Shown here piece by piece: positions 1-10,063 of a DNA stretch of 64,000 nt (position 1 is its first letter; each line of letters opens with the position of its first letter). The notes below the pieces were generated by a model, which had not been told where the DNA came from, searched no databases, and saw nothing but the letters and a program-made list of their open reading frames with translations. The stretch is from Aliiglaciecola sp. LCG003. Its GTDB lineage: Bacteria; Pseudomonadota; Gammaproteobacteria; Enterobacterales; Alteromonadaceae. The stretch is taken from assembly GCF_030316135.1 (NCBI RefSeq), contig NZ_CP128185.1:496001-560000 (forward strand), given 5' to 3'. Position numbers and translations under genes: made by a program.

Positions 1-2980
1 AGAGCGAGAAGCTCCGGAAGTATGGGATGTTTTGGATGAAGTTATCCGCGAACACCCTGTATTACTAAACCGAGCACCAACACTTCACAGATTAGGTATT
101 CAAGCTTTTGAACCTATTCTTATCGAAGGTAAAGCGATTCAGTTGCACCCATTAGTATGTGCGGCATACAACGCCGACTTCGATGGTGACCAAATGGCTG
201 TTCACGTACCTTTGACTATTGAAGCTCAGCTTGAAGCACGTGCTTTGATGATGTCTACCAACAACATTTTGTCACCCGCAAACGGTGAGCCTATCATCGT
301 TCCTTCACAGGACGTTGTATTAGGTTTGTACTATCTTACTCGTGACCGTGTAAATGGTTTGGGTGAAGGTATGGTATTTACCAGCCCGCACGAAGCTGAA
401 AAAGCATACCGTACTGGTAATGCTGAATTGCACGCCCGTGTGAAAGTACGTATCACTGAATATGATGTTGATGAAAGCGGAAACAAGAAAGAAAAAGTAA
501 CATTGACAGATACTACTGTTGGTCGCGCGATTTTCTCTTTGATCCTGCCTAAAGGTTTGCCGTTTGAAATTATCAACCAAGCCATGGGCAAAAAGCAGAT
601 CTCTCGTCTACTCAACACCTGTTACCGTGTACTAGGTTTGAAAGACACCGTTATCGCTGCCGACCAAATCATGTATACCGGTTTCCATTACGCGATGATC
701 GCGGGTGCGTCTGTTGGTATCGATGACATGGTTATCCCAGATGCCAAGAAAGATATTATCGAAGCCGCTGAAGAAGAAGTTTTCGAAATTCAGGAGCAGT
801 TCCAGTCAGGTCTTGTTACTGCTGGTGAGCGATACAACAAAGTTATCGATATTTGGTCTCGTGCAAACGAAGATGTAGCTAAGGCGATGATGTCCAACTT
901 GTCTAAAGAACAAGTGTTAAATCGCGATGGCGTAATGGAAGAGCAAGATTCTTTCAACTCTGTGTTTATGATGGCCGACTCTGGTGCTCGTGGTAGTGCC
1001 GCTCAGATTCGTCAGTTGGCGGGTATGCGTGGTCTGATGGCGAAACCAGATGGTTCAATCATCGAAACGCCAATTACTGCAAACTTCCGTGAAGGTTTGA
1101 ACGTACTTCAGTACTTTATTTCTACTCACGGAGCTCGTAAAGGTTTGGCCGATACGGCATTGAAAACAGCTAACTCTGGTTACTTAACCCGTCGTTTGGT
1201 TGATGTGGCGCAAGATTTGGTTATCAACAATACAGATTGCGGCACATTCGAAGGTGTGAAAATGACACCGCTAATCGAAGGTGGTGACGTTGTAGAGCCA
1301 TTGCGCGAGCGCGTATTGGGTCGTGTTGTAGCCGAAGATGTAGTTAAGCCAGGTTCAAACGATATTCTAGTCGAGCGTAATGTTTTACTAGACGAAGAAT
1401 TGGTTGATATGTTGGAAGCCAATTCTGTTGACCAAATCTTAGTACGTTCAGTTATCACTTGTGACAACGATTTTGGTGTGTGTGCAAGATGTTACGGTCG
1501 TGATCTAGCCCGTGGACATATGGTTGGTTACGGTGAGTCTGTTGGTGTTATCGCTGCACAGTCAATCGGTGAGCCTGGTACACAGCTTACCATGCGTACC
1601 TTCCACATCGGTGGTGCGGCATCAAGAGCTTCTGCAGAAAATAGTGTACAAGTTAAAACTAACGGTACATTGAAACTGCATAACGCCAAGTATGTTCGCA
1701 ACGCAGACGACAAAGTAGTTATAGTTTCACGTTCAACTGAAATCACCATTATTGATGATCAAGGTCGTGAGAAAGAACGTTATAAGGTTCCTTACGGTGC
1801 CATCTTAACGGTAGATGACAATGCAACAATTGCAGCTGGTGACGTTGTCGCTAACTGGGACCCGCATTCTCATCCTATTATCACTGAACGTGCTTCGAAG
1901 ATCACTTTTGCCGATATCGATGACTCAAATACTGAGATGCAGCAAGACGAGTTAACTGGTCTTACCCGTATCGTCGTTAAAGATTTGACTAAAGCGAACG
2001 CCAAAGAGCCAAAACTTATCTTGGAAAGTGACGAAGTCGGTCTTCAAGAAATACGCTTACCTAGCTTTACTACCATTGAAGCAACAGACGGTAAGATGGT
2101 TGCGGTAGGTGACGTGCTAGCGCGTATTCCTCAGGAGAGTTCGAAGACTCGTGATATTACCGGTGGTTTGCCACGTGTTGCTGATTTGTTCGAAGCACGT
2201 AAGCCTAAAGAGCCTGCAATCTTAGCTGAAGTATCAGGTACGATTGGCTTTGGTAAAGAAACCAAAGGTAAGAAACGCTTAGTGATCACACCTAAAGAAG
2301 GTGATCATTACGAAGAGATGATTCCTAAGTGGCGTCAACTTAACGTGTTTGAAGGTGAATCTGTAGAAAAAGGCGAAGTAATTGCCGATGGACCAGAGTC
2401 TCCACATGATATCTTGCGCTTGCGCGGTATCAGTGCAGTGGCTAACTACATTGTTAATGAAGTTCAAGAAGTATACCGTCTACAAGGTGTAAAAATTAAC
2501 GATAAGCACATTGAGGTTGTTATTCGCCAAATGTTGCGTAAGTGTATGATTACTCATTCTGGCGATACTCAATTCTTGGAAGGCGAGCAAGTAGAAGTTG
2601 CTAACGTTAAGATTGCTAACCGTGAGATGGAAAAACAGGGTAAATTCCCTGCCCAGTATGAAACGCAGTTGCTAGGTATAACCAAAGCATCGCTTTCTAC
2701 AGAGTCTTTCATTTCAGCAGCATCGTTCCAGGAGACCACTCGTGTTCTTACTGAAGCCGCTGTTCAAGGTAAAGAAGATGAATTACGTGGCTTGAAAGAG
2801 AATGTAATCGTTGGGCGTCTAATCCCAGCTGGTACCGGTTTCTCATACCATCAAAATCGCGCTAAGTTAAGAGCTGCGAAGATGACAGTAGAAGAACCTT
2901 CCGTTTCTGCATCTGATGCTGAACAAGCACTAACAGAAGCGCTTAACGCTGAAACGGGCAATAGCTCATCAGGCGAATAA
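1..2980 (+). CDS. rpoC: RNA polymerase beta' subunit (3' part, truncated by window start)
   Basis: Large catalytic subunit of DNA-directed RNA polymerase. The reading frame is open from base 2, so the gene starts upstream of the window. Roughly the first 400 residues are missing compared with the about 1400-residue family length. The visible part begins just before the LNRAPTLHR segment and contains the absolutely conserved [12 protein letters not shown] motif, whose three Asp residues hold the catalytic magnesium. The trigger-loop and C-terminal Zn-ribbon regions ([25 protein letters not shown]) follow. The C-terminal tail ends in a Ser/Ala/Glu-rich stretch. It lies directly upstream of the str operon, as in other gammaproteobacteria where rplJL-rpoBC precedes rpsL. 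Identification is certain; only the start is unseen. Confidence 0.98.
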   Translation, partial: EREAPEVWDVLDEVIREHPVLLNRAPTLHRLGIQAFEPILIEGKAIQLHPLVCAAYNADFDGDQMAVHVPLTIEAQLEARALMMSTNNILSPANGEPIIVPSQDVVLGLYYLTRDRVNGLGEGMVFTSPHEAEKAYRTGNAELHARVKVRITEYDVDESGNKKEKVTLTDTTVGRAIFSLILPKGLPFEIINQAMGKKQISRLLNTCYRVLGLKDTVIAADQIMYTGFHYAMIAGASVGIDDMVIPDAKKDIIEAAEEEVFEIQEQFQSGLVTAGERYNKVIDIWSRANEDVAKAMMSNLSKEQVLNRDGVMEEQDSFNSVFMMADSGARGSAAQIRQLAGMRGLMAKPDGSIIETPITANFREGLNVLQYFISTHGARKGLADTALKTANSGYLTRRLVDVAQDLVINNTDCGTFEGVKMTPLIEGGDVVEPLRERVLGRVVAEDVVKPGSNDILVERNVLLDEELVDMLEANSVDQILVRSVITCDNDFGVCARCYGRDLARGHMVGYGESVGVIAAQSIGEPGTQLTMRTFHIGGAASRASAENSVQVKTNGTLKLHNAKYVRNADDKVVIVSRSTEITIIDDQGREKERYKVPYGAILTVDDNATIAAGDVVANWDPHSHPIITERASKITFADIDDSNTEMQQDELTGLTRIVVKDLTKANAKEPKLILESDEVGLQEIRLPSFTTIEATDGKMVAVGDVLARIPQESSKTRDITGGLPRVADLFEARKPKEPAILAEVSGTIGFGKETKGKKRLVITPKEGDHYEEMIPKWRQLNVFEGESVEKGEVIADGPESPHDILRLRGISAVANYIVNEVQEVYRLQGVKINDKHIEVVIRQMLRKCMITHSGDTQFLEGEQVEVANVKIANREMEKQGKFPAQYETQLLGITKASLSTESFISAASFQETTRVLTEAAVQGKEDELRGLKENVIVGRLIPAGTGFSYHQNRAKLRAAKMTVEEPSVSASDAEQALTEALNAETGNSSSGE

Positions 2981-3001
2981 GCAGCATATAGAATTGCAAT
3001 A

Positions 3002-3032
3002 AGTCTTTATCGGGCCGTGCCTGGTAAAGACT
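3002..3032 (+). terminator. Hairpin after rpoC
   Basis: An 8-bp perfect stem (AGTCTTTA at 3002-3009, TAAAGACT at 3025-3032) with a GC-rich 15-nt loop lies 21 bases after the rpoC stop. The following tract is only weakly T-rich, so it may be a leaky terminator or a processing site between the rpo and str operons. Confidence 0.4.
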
Positions 3033-3036
3033 TCTC

Positions 3037-3065
3037 TTGACAGTTCGAATTATGATCTATAGAAT
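3037..3065 (+). promoter_or_regulatory. Sigma-70 promoter of the str operon
   Basis: A perfect -35 hexamer TTGACA (3037-3042), a 17-base spacer and a -10 hexamer TAGAAT (3060-3065) lie about 100 bases upstream of rpsL. Start would be near 3072, leaving a leader of about 95 nt. That leader contains a GCCCGA/TCGGGC hairpin at 3122-3136 shortly before the rpsL ribosome binding site (AGGAG). The hairpin may take part in leader folding, but no known ribosomal-protein binding site could be recognised. Confidence 0.75.
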
Positions 3066-3168
3066 TCCGCGACCCGAAATTTGGTAATTCAAGTTTTAGG
3101 CGCGGATTTTTCGCTTTCAGAGCCCGATGTTCGGGCAATCAGTAGTTATTTTAACCAGGAGCTAGTTA

Positions 3169-3543
3169 ATGGCAACAGTTAACCAGTTAGTGCGCTCGCC
3201 ACGTAAGAAGCCCGTTGAGAAAAGCAACGTCGCTGCATTACAGGCTTGCCCACAAAAACGTGGTGTTTGTACCCGTGTGTATACCACTACACCAAAGAAG
3301 CCGAACTCTGCATTACGTAAAGTATGCCGTGTTCGTTTAACCAACGGTTTTGAAGTTTCTTCATACATCGGCGGCGAAGGTCATAACCTTCAAGAGCACA
3401 GTGTTGTTCTTATCCGCGGTGGCCGTGTAAAAGATTTACCAGGTGTTCGTTACCACACTGTTCGCGGTACTTTGGACTGCGCAGGCGTAAACGATCGTCG
3501 TCAAGCCCGTTCTAAGTACGGCGCAAAAAGGCCTAAGTCTTAA
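3169..3543 (+). CDS. rpsL: 30S ribosomal protein S12
   Basis: Decoding-centre protein of the small ribosomal subunit, 124 residues, the usual length. The sequence carries the conserved [13 protein letters not shown] loop (Lys42/Lys43) and the [12 protein letters not shown] loop (Lys87-88 region). These are the two places where streptomycin-resistance substitutions arise, and both have the wild-type sequence here. The start is supported by an AGGAG ribosome binding site. First gene of the str operon (rpsL-rpsG-fusA-tuf), behind a clear sigma-70 promoter. Confidence 0.98.
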   Translation: MATVNQLVRSPRKKPVEKSNVAALQACPQKRGVCTRVYTTTPKKPNSALRKVCRVRLTNGFEVSSYIGGEGHNLQEHSVVLIRGGRVKDLPGVRYHTVRGTLDCAGVNDRRQARSKYGAKRPKS

Positions 3544-3620
3544 CGGTTCTCCGTTAGTAAGGCCAAACTAATTTAATTTAGAGTTTTGGGTTATTCCTGA
3601 ATTCCACGGAGAGTATTAAG

Positions 3621-4091
3621 ATGCCAAGAAGAAGAGTCGTAGGTCAACGTAAAATCCTACCTGATCCTAAGTTCGGATCACAATTGCTTGCTAAATTCAT
3701 GAACGTTGTCATGTTAGACGGCAAAAAATCTACTGCTGAAAAGATCGTTTACGGTGCACTAGAAATTGTTGCTGAAAAAACCGGCAAAGCACACTTAGAT
3801 GTATTTGAAGATGCATTGGACAACATCCGCCCTACAGTCGAAGTTAAGTCTCGTCGTGTTGGTGGTTCTACGTACCAAGTACCTGTAGAAGTTCGTCCTA
3901 TTCGTCGTAATGCATTGGGTATGCGTTGGATGGTTGATGCTGCTCGTAAGCGTGGTGAAAAATCCATGGCTCAGCGCCTAGCTGCTGAAATGCTAGATGC
4001 GTCTGAAAATAGAGGTTCTGCGGTTAAGAAACGTGAAGACGTTCACCGTATGGCTGAAGCGAACAAAGCGTTCGCACATTACCGTTGGTAG
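3621..4091 (+). CDS. rpsG: 30S ribosomal protein S7
   Basis: Primary 16S rRNA-binding protein that nucleates assembly of the 30S head, 156 residues, typical length. It begins [20 protein letters not shown] and shows the conserved [16 protein letters not shown] segment. In E. coli S7 is the translational repressor of the str operon; the 77-base rpsL-rpsG intergenic region here is where that site would lie, but I cannot confirm the structure by eye. A GGAG-type ribosome binding site precedes the ATG. Confidence 0.98.
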   Translation: MPRRRVVGQRKILPDPKFGSQLLAKFMNVVMLDGKKSTAEKIVYGALEIVAEKTGKAHLDVFEDALDNIRPTVEVKSRRVGGSTYQVPVEVRPIRRNALGMRWMVDAARKRGEKSMAQRLAAEMLDASENRGSAVKKREDVHRMAEANKAFAHYRW

Positions 4092-4115
4092 TAAAAGCTT
4101 CAATGAGAGGGACAG

Positions 4116-6218
4116 ATGGCTCGTAAGCATCCAATTGATCGCTATCGCAACATCGGTATCGTTGCGCATGTTGATGCGGGTAAAACGACCACTACTGAAC
4201 GTGTTTTATTCTACACTGGCTTGTCTCACAAGATCGGTGAAGTCCATGATGGCGCTGCCACCATGGACTGGATGGAACAGGAGCAGGAACGTGGTATTAC
4301 TATCACATCAGCGGCGACAACGTGTTTCTGGTCTGGCATGCAAAAACAGTATGAACAGCACAGAATCAACATTATCGATACACCAGGTCACGTAGATTTT
4401 ACCATTGAGGTAGAGCGTTCTTTACGTGTGTTGGATGGTGCGGTAGTAGTGTTTTGCGGATCTTCGGGTGTCGAACCTCAATCTGAAACTGTATGGCGCC
4501 AAGCTGACAAATACCGTGTTCCGCGCATTGTATTTGTCAACAAAATGGACCGTGCAGGAGCTGACTTCGAGCGTGTAGTAAAACAAATACAAAATAGATT
4601 GGGTTCGATTTGTGTACCCATTCAATTAAACATCGGTGCTGAAGAAACCTTCAAAGGTGTTATAGATCTGATTAAGATGAAAGCCATTAACTGGAATGAT
4701 GCTGATCAGGGAATGACCTTTACCTACGAAGAGGTTCCCGCTGACCTTCTCGAGCGTGCAAACGCTATGCGTTTGAATATGGTTGAAGCGGCAGCGGAAG
4801 CATCTGATGAATTAATGAATAAATATTTGGAAGGCGAAGAGCTTTCCGAGGAAGAAATTAAAGCTGGATTGCGCATCCGTACGCTAAATAATGAAATAGT
4901 GGTGGCGACCTGCGGCTCAGCTTTCAAAAACAAAGGTGTACAAGCAGTTCTTGATTCGGTCGTAGAGTTTTTACCTGCGCCTGATGATGTTCCCGCTATT
5001 AAGGGCATCGCGAATGACAAGAATGAAAGTGAAATCGAACGTCATGCAGATGACTCCGAACCCTTTTCAGCCTTAGCATTTAAAATTGCTACTGACCCAT
5101 TTGTGGGCACCTTAACATTCTTCCGCTGCTACTCTGGTGTGGTTAACACCGGCGATGCAGTATTTAATCCTATTAAAGGTAAACGCGAACGCTTTGGCCG
5201 TATCGTTCAGATGCATGCCAAAGACCGTGAAGAGTTGAAAGAAGTGCGCGCCGGCGATATTGCGGCGGCAATTGGAATGAAAGATGTCACCACTGGTGAT
5301 ACCTTATGCGATCCTAATCATGTGATTACGCTTGAGAGAATGGAGTTTCCCGACCCGGTAATATCTATCGCGGTTGAGCCTCGCTCTACAGCTGATCAGG
5401 ATAAAATGGCTATTGCACTGGGTAAACTTGCTGCAGAAGATCCATCATTTCGTGTGGGCACTGATGCTGAGTCTGGACAAACAATTATCTCAGGAATGGG
5501 AGAATTGCATTTAGATATCATCGTTGACCGCATGAAGCGCGAGTTTGGTGTTGACTGCAACGTGGGTAAACCTCAGGTTGCATATCGTGAAACCATTCGC
5601 AAGAAAGTGGAAGTTGAAGGTAAGTTCGTCCGACAGTCTGGTGGTCGTGGTCAATATGGTCATGTTTGGTTGCGCGTAGAACCGAATGAAGAAGGCGCTG
5701 GCTACGAGTTCGTAAACGAAGTTGTAGGTGGTGTAGTACCTAAGGAATATATTCCTGCGGTTGATAAAGGCATTCAAGAACAGATGCAAAATGGTGTATT
5801 AGCCGGTTATCCAGTTCTTGATGTCAAAGTCACTTTATTCGATGGTTCGTTCCATGACGTTGACTCTTCTGAAATGGCGTTTAAGATAGCGGGTTCAATG
5901 GGCTTTAGAAACGGTTTGACCGAAGCTAATCCTGCTCTACTTGAACCAACTATGAAAGTTGAAGTCACCACTCCAGAAGATTGGATGGGTGATGTGGTTG
6001 GCGATTTGAATCGTCGCCGCGGTATAATTGATGGTATGGATGACGGCATTGCAGGTATAAAAATTGTACGTGCAAAGGTTCCGCTAGCAGAAATGTTTGG
6101 CTATGCTACTGCATTGCGTAGTGCAACTCAGGGTCGTGCATCCTACTCTATGGAATTCTTTAACTATTCCGAAGCATCTAGTAATGTGACGAAAGCGATA
6201 GTTGAAGCACGAAATTAA
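4116..6218 (+). CDS. fusA: Elongation factor G (str-operon copy)
   Basis: GTPase that drives ribosomal translocation and, with RRF, ribosome recycling. At 700 residues it has the full five-domain length. G1 motif [12 protein letters not shown] lies at residues 17-28; the G3 motif DTPGH, the G4 motif NKMD and the domain IV tip region are all present. It sits 24 bases after rpsG in the str operon, the canonical place of the housekeeping EF-G. A second, divergent EF-G gene lies on the minus strand at 12.2-14.3 kb. This copy keeps all GTPase motifs and is expected to be the main factor. Confidence 0.97.
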   Translation: MARKHPIDRYRNIGIVAHVDAGKTTTTERVLFYTGLSHKIGEVHDGAATMDWMEQEQERGITITSAATTCFWSGMQKQYEQHRINIIDTPGHVDFTIEVERSLRVLDGAVVVFCGSSGVEPQSETVWRQADKYRVPRIVFVNKMDRAGADFERVVKQIQNRLGSICVPIQLNIGAEETFKGVIDLIKMKAINWNDADQGMTFTYEEVPADLLERANAMRLNMVEAAAEASDELMNKYLEGEELSEEEIKAGLRIRTLNNEIVVATCGSAFKNKGVQAVLDSVVEFLPAPDDVPAIKGIANDKNESEIERHADDSEPFSALAFKIATDPFVGTLTFFRCYSGVVNTGDAVFNPIKGKRERFGRIVQMHAKDREELKEVRAGDIAAAIGMKDVTTGDTLCDPNHVITLERMEFPDPVISIAVEPRSTADQDKMAIALGKLAAEDPSFRVGTDAESGQTIISGMGELHLDIIVDRMKREFGVDCNVGKPQVAYRETIRKKVEVEGKFVRQSGGRGQYGHVWLRVEPNEEGAGYEFVNEVVGGVVPKEYIPAVDKGIQEQMQNGVLAGYPVLDVKVTLFDGSFHDVDSSEMAFKIAGSMGFRNGLTEANPALLEPTMKVEVTTPEDWMGDVVGDLNRRRGIIDGMDDGIAGIKIVRAKVPLAEMFGYATALRSATQGRASYSMEFFNYSEASSNVTKAIVEARN

Positions 6219-6281
6219 TCTAAATGAAGGTTCGGTCCGGTCTATTGTTGGGTCGGACTTTTAAATTAGGAATATAGTAAA

Positions 6282-7466
6282 ATGGCAAAAGCAAAGTTTG
6301 AACGTACTAAAACCCACGTAAACGTCGGTACAATTGGCCACGTTGACCATGGTAAAACGACACTAACAGCGGCAATCACCACTGTTCTAGCTAAAACGTA
6401 CGGTGGTTCTGCATCAGCGTTCGATCAAATCGATAACGCTCCAGAAGAGCGTGAGCGTGGTATTACTATTTCAACGTCTCACGTTGAATATGATACTCCA
6501 GCTCGTCACTACGCACACGTTGACTGCCCAGGACACGCGGATTATGTGAAAAACATGATCACCGGTGCTGCACAGATGGACGGCGCGATTTTGGTAGTTG
6601 CTGCAACAGATGGTCCTATGCCACAAACACGTGAGCACATCTTGTTGGGTCGTCAGGTTGGCGTACCTTACATGGTTGTTTTCATGAACAAATGTGACAT
6701 GGTTGACGACGAAGAGTTGTTGGAATTGGTAGAAATGGAAGTTCGTGAACTTCTAACTGAATATGAATTCCCAGGCGACGACTTACCAGTAATTCAAGGT
6801 TCAGCGCTTAAAGCGTTGGAAGGCGATGAAGCATGGGAAGGTAAAATCATTGAGCTAGCGGAAGCACTGGATACTTATATTCCAGATCCAGAGCGTGCAA
6901 TTGATAAGCCATTCATCTTGCCAATCGAAGACGTATTCTCAATCTCAGGTCGTGGAACAGTAGTTACCGGTCGTGTAGAGCAGGGTATCGTTAAAGTAGG
7001 TGAAGAAGTTGAAATCGTAGGTATCCGCGACACAACTAAATCTACTTGTACAGGTGTTGAGATGTTCCGTAAATTGCTTGACGAAGGTCGTGCAGGCGAG
7101 AACGTTGGTGTACTACTACGTGGTACTAAGCGTGATGACGTTGAGCGTGGTCAAGTATTGGCTAAGCCTGGTTCAATCAACCCACACACTAAATTCGAAG
7201 CAGAAGTGTATGTATTGTCTAAAGATGAAGGTGGTCGTCATACTCCATTCTTCAAAGGCTATCGTCCACAGTTCTACTTCCGTACAACTGACGTAACAGG
7301 TGCTGTAGAGCTTCCTGAAGGCGTAGAAATGGTAATGCCAGGTGACAACTTGAAATTCGTAGTTGAGTTGATTGCTCCTATCGCGATGGACGAAGGTTTA
7401 CGCTTCGCTATCCGTGAAGGTGGTCGTACTGTAGGTGCTGGTGTTGTAGCTAAGATTATCGCTTAA
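6282..7466 (+). CDS. tuf: Elongation factor Tu
   Basis: GTPase delivering aminoacyl-tRNA to the ribosomal A site, 394 residues, the standard length. The P-loop [14 protein letters not shown] is near residue 18; [16 protein letters not shown] and the C-terminal barrel ([15 protein letters not shown]) are conserved. The NKCD variant of the G4 motif is common in gammaproteobacteria. Last gene of the str operon, 63 bases after fusA, followed by a strong terminator. Whether a second tuf copy exists elsewhere, as in many relatives, cannot be seen here. Confidence 0.98.
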   Translation: MAKAKFERTKTHVNVGTIGHVDHGKTTLTAAITTVLAKTYGGSASAFDQIDNAPEERERGITISTSHVEYDTPARHYAHVDCPGHADYVKNMITGAAQMDGAILVVAATDGPMPQTREHILLGRQVGVPYMVVFMNKCDMVDDEELLELVEMEVRELLTEYEFPGDDLPVIQGSALKALEGDEAWEGKIIELAEALDTYIPDPERAIDKPFILPIEDVFSISGRGTVVTGRVEQGIVKVGEEVEIVGIRDTTKSTCTGVEMFRKLLDEGRAGENVGVLLRGTKRDDVERGQVLAKPGSINPHTKFEAEVYVLSKDEGGRHTPFFKGYRPQFYFRTTDVTGAVELPEGVEMVMPGDNLKFVVELIAPIAMDEGLRFAIREGGRTVGAGVVAKIIA

Positions 7467-7486
7467 TCTAAGTTCACGCGAGTCCC

Positions 7487-7514
7487 AAAAAAGCTGCCTA
7501 GTGCAGCTTTTTTT
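7487..7514 (+). terminator. Rho-independent terminator of the str operon
   Basis: A GCTGC/GCAGC stem (7493-7497, 7503-7507), flanked by an A-run and followed by seven T residues, lies 20 bases after the tuf stop codon. Confidence 0.85.
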
Positions 7515-7552
7515 ATGTCTGCTTTTTGATGTTCTAAATACCGTTACGAAAT

Positions 7553-8000
7553 TGTTATTTGGACAGCCATGATAATTTGGCTTTCCTCCAAGCTATCAAT
7601 ACGTGGACCAATACGTGGATGGACCAATACGTGGACAGGCATAGTGCAATACGTGGACAGGCATAGTAATTCGCATAGCAATTTGATTTCATTTCAAGGC
7701 AGTACCGTGCGACAAACACGGTGTGAATACGTCCTTGTACGTTTAGCCTTTTCATCCCTGAAAAGCATAGTTTGTAGCACAGTAGCAGCCTGTCCAAATA
7801 GCAATCATGCCTGTCCGAATAAAAGCGCAACTTCTTTATATCTGGACACCCACCTTTAAATCATTCCTAGGCAAGTAAGGCACTAAAAGACGCAGTGAAT
7901 GTAACTCTGTAAATTTAACCTTTTAGTCCCTCAAAGCGATATTTGTATCATGTTATCTGTCTTTGCATTTTGACGGATAAACATGCCTGTCCAGATAAGG
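7553..8000. repeat. Interspersed repeat patch with short tandem motifs and inverted copies
   Basis: No convincing gene lies here. Four copies of the 12-mer CAATACGTGGAC (one ending in T) occur at 7597, 7609, 7625 and 7647, two of them followed by AGGCATAG. The motif GGACAGCCATGAT near 7561 reappears inverted as ATCATGCCTGTCC near 7804, and ATGCCTGTCC again at 7983. A longer imperfect direct repeat links 7725-7782 and 7896-7950 (both run GTGAAT..., then CCTTTT and TCCCT, to TTTGTA). The whole looks like a decayed REP/MITE-type intergenic element cluster. Confidence 0.6.
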
Positions 8001-8014
8001 GCTATCCTTCAGTA

Positions 8015-8755
8015 TCAGCTTGCCGTTTTGCTCGAGTGCAGCAGGGATTGATTGAGTTTACTCATTTCATCTTCAGTTAGGTTTCGCCATTGACCAGCCT
8101 GTAGCCGAGTTAAATCAATATGCATGATACGAGTACGCTTTAATTGGGTCACTTCATAGCCTAAAAACTCACACATCCTTCGGATTTGACGATTGAGTCC
8201 CTGGGTAAGCACAATGTTGAACCTGTATCTTCCGATAGCAGTAACCTTGCAGGGTTTGGTTACTGTACCTAAAATGGGCACACCTGCACTCATGCGCGTG
8301 ATAAAGCGTTCACTGATGGGTCGTTTAACCGTAACTTCATATTCTTTGTCATGGGCGTTCTCAGCCCGCAAAATCTTGTTAACAATGTCACCATCACTTG
8401 TGAGCAAAATAAGTCCTTCGGACGGTTTGTCTAAACGACCAATGGGGAAAATCCGTTGCTTGTGCTTTATCGCGTCAATGATATTGCCTTTGACATGTCG
8501 TTCCGTGGTGCAGGTTATACCTACAGGCTTATTGTAAGCGATATAGACACGGTCGGATTTATTGTCCGGGCTTGCGCCAATAAGTTTGCCATCCACTTTG
8601 ACTTTATCTGAGGGCAACACTTTAGTACCCAATTCAGGGATTTTGTCGTTGATGGTGACTCGGTTTTGCTCGATCAGTTTGTCCGCTTCTCGACGGGAAC
8701 ATATGCCTGTCTCACTAATAAACTTATTAAGGCGTTTTCCTTCCACTGCATTCAT
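8015..8755 (-). CDS. rluF: 23S rRNA pseudouridine synthase, RluF-like
   Basis: Predicted pseudouridine synthase of the RsuA/RluB/RluE/RluF family, 246 residues. An N-terminal S4 RNA-binding domain (about residues 7-60, RLNKFISETGICSRREAD) is followed by the catalytic domain with the GRLDKPSEGL motif; Asp109 is the expected nucleophile. Conserved stretches such as YNKPVGI, KILRAENAHDKEYEVTV, MSAGVPILGTVTK and QGLNRQIRRMCE closely resemble E. coli RluF, which modifies U2604 of 23S rRNA. It lacks the long basic C-terminal tail of the E. coli protein. Divergent from the aldo/keto reductase gene; the 3' end abuts the repeat patch. Confidence 0.88.
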   Translation of the reverse strand: MNAVEGKRLNKFISETGICSRREADKLIEQNRVTINDKIPELGTKVLPSDKVKVDGKLIGASPDNKSDRVYIAYNKPVGITCTTERHVKGNIIDAIKHKQRIFPIGRLDKPSEGLILLTSDGDIVNKILRAENAHDKEYEVTVKRPISERFITRMSAGVPILGTVTKPCKVTAIGRYRFNIVLTQGLNRQIRRMCEFLGYEVTQLKRTRIMHIDLTRLQAGQWRNLTEDEMSKLNQSLLHSSKTAS

Positions 8756-8922
8756 AACTAATTTAGCTATTCCTAAGGTTGTATGGTGCGAACTATTTAG
8801 GGGTGTTAGTGTAGGTGTTTTGCGCTCAAACTGGTAGCATTTGCTATCTATAAATGGTGTATTTGAACCATTTCAGGTTTTTCTCACTATTGGTATTAAA
8901 CACCAACTGACAGGACATAAAC

Positions 8923-9975
8923 ATGCGCTATTCCAAACTCGGAAGCAGTGGAATTGAAGTTTCCAGAGTATGCCTTGGGTCAATGACTTGGGGACAACAG
9001 AACAATCAAGCTGACGCAGATCAACAAATCGACTTTGCATTATCTCGGGGTGTTAACTTCATTGATACCGCTGAAATGTACTCTGTACCACCTAGAGCTG
9101 AAACGTATGGAGCGACAGAATCTATCATTGGCAACTGGTTGTCACGTCATCAGCAACAGCGAAAGCAAGTATATATTGCCAGTAAAATAGCAGGTCCAGG
9201 ATTTTCCTACATTCGAGGTGGTAAACCCATGGATGGAGAAGGGGTGATTGCCGCTGTTGATGCATCTCTTAAGCGTTTAAACACTGATTATATCGACTTG
9301 TATCAACTCCATTGGCCGAATCGTGTCAGCCCTCATTTTGGTAAACACTTGCCGAATAATATTCGTTTTTCAAAGGTAAATGCCCAGACCGAAAGTAACG
9401 CTATGTTAGAAATCCTGCAAGCCTTGCAAGACTGTGTTGATGCCGGAAAGATCCGTCATTGCGGACTGTCAGATGAAACCACATGGGGCATAAATCAATA
9501 CATCAGATTGGCCGAGAAACATGCACTGCCCAAAATGGTGTCGATTCAAAATGAATTCAGTTTGCTGCACAGCAAAGATTGGCCCTACTTGATCGAGAAT
9601 TGTTTTCACGAAGATGTGGCTTATTTGCCATGGTCTCCTTTGGCGGGTGGGGCGCTTAGTGGCAAATACTTAAATGGTCAGCGCCCAGAAGGCAGTCGTT
9701 GGACGCTGGAACAGCGCAACGGCTTGTTCCGCGACAACCCTCAGTCCCAGCAGGCCATAGAGCAATACGTCAACATTGCCAAAAAATATGCAATAACTCC
9801 CAGTCAATTGGCGTTGGCTTGGTGTGACCAAATCGATGGGGTGACTTCAACCATTATAGGCGCAACTACTATCGAGCAATTATCTGAGAATTTAGATGCC
9901 TTTGATTTACCATTATCGGAGGAGGTATTAGCAGAGATTAATAGTACGCTGCAGACTTATCCTTCACCATTTTGA
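8923..9975 (+). CDS. NADP(H)-dependent aldo/keto reductase, Tas-like
   Basis: TIM-barrel aldo/keto reductase of 350 residues, resembling E. coli Tas. The catalytic tetrad can be placed as Asp48, Tyr53 (FIDTAEMYSVPPR), Lys88 (IASK) and His130 (LYQLHWP). The C-terminal cofactor-binding segment IIGATTIEQL is present. It probably reduces small aldehydes or ketones in the cytoplasm; the physiological substrate is not evident. Monocistronic, divergent from rluF, with a terminator shared with the convergent S9 peptidase gene. Confidence 0.88.
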   Translation: MRYSKLGSSGIEVSRVCLGSMTWGQQNNQADADQQIDFALSRGVNFIDTAEMYSVPPRAETYGATESIIGNWLSRHQQQRKQVYIASKIAGPGFSYIRGGKPMDGEGVIAAVDASLKRLNTDYIDLYQLHWPNRVSPHFGKHLPNNIRFSKVNAQTESNAMLEILQALQDCVDAGKIRHCGLSDETTWGINQYIRLAEKHALPKMVSIQNEFSLLHSKDWPYLIENCFHEDVAYLPWSPLAGGALSGKYLNGQRPEGSRWTLEQRNGLFRDNPQSQQAIEQYVNIAKKYAITPSQLALAWCDQIDGVTSTIIGATTIEQLSENLDAFDLPLSEEVLAEINSTLQTYPSPF

Positions 9976-10004
9976 GTCTGGTATGACTTACTGATGATAG
10001 ATAA

Positions 10005-10038
10005 TAAAAAAGGCACGACATAACAAACCGTGCCTTTC
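10005..10038. terminator. Bidirectional terminator
   Basis: A-run plus GGCACG (10012-10017) pairs with CGTGCC (10029-10034) followed by T residues. It lies between the convergent aldo/keto reductase and S9 peptidase genes and can serve both. Confidence 0.75.
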
Positions 10039-10063
10039 GTGTTGAAGCTTGGCAGCTTGTTAA

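Noticed and set aside
6234-6265. Terminator between fusA and tuf
   Set aside because: Only a five-base stem with a long loop and four T residues; more likely the intergenic part of one operon.
7597-7658. CRISPR array
   Set aside because: Repeats are only 12 bases with irregular short spacing and no cas genes; it is a simple tandem or REP-like repeat.
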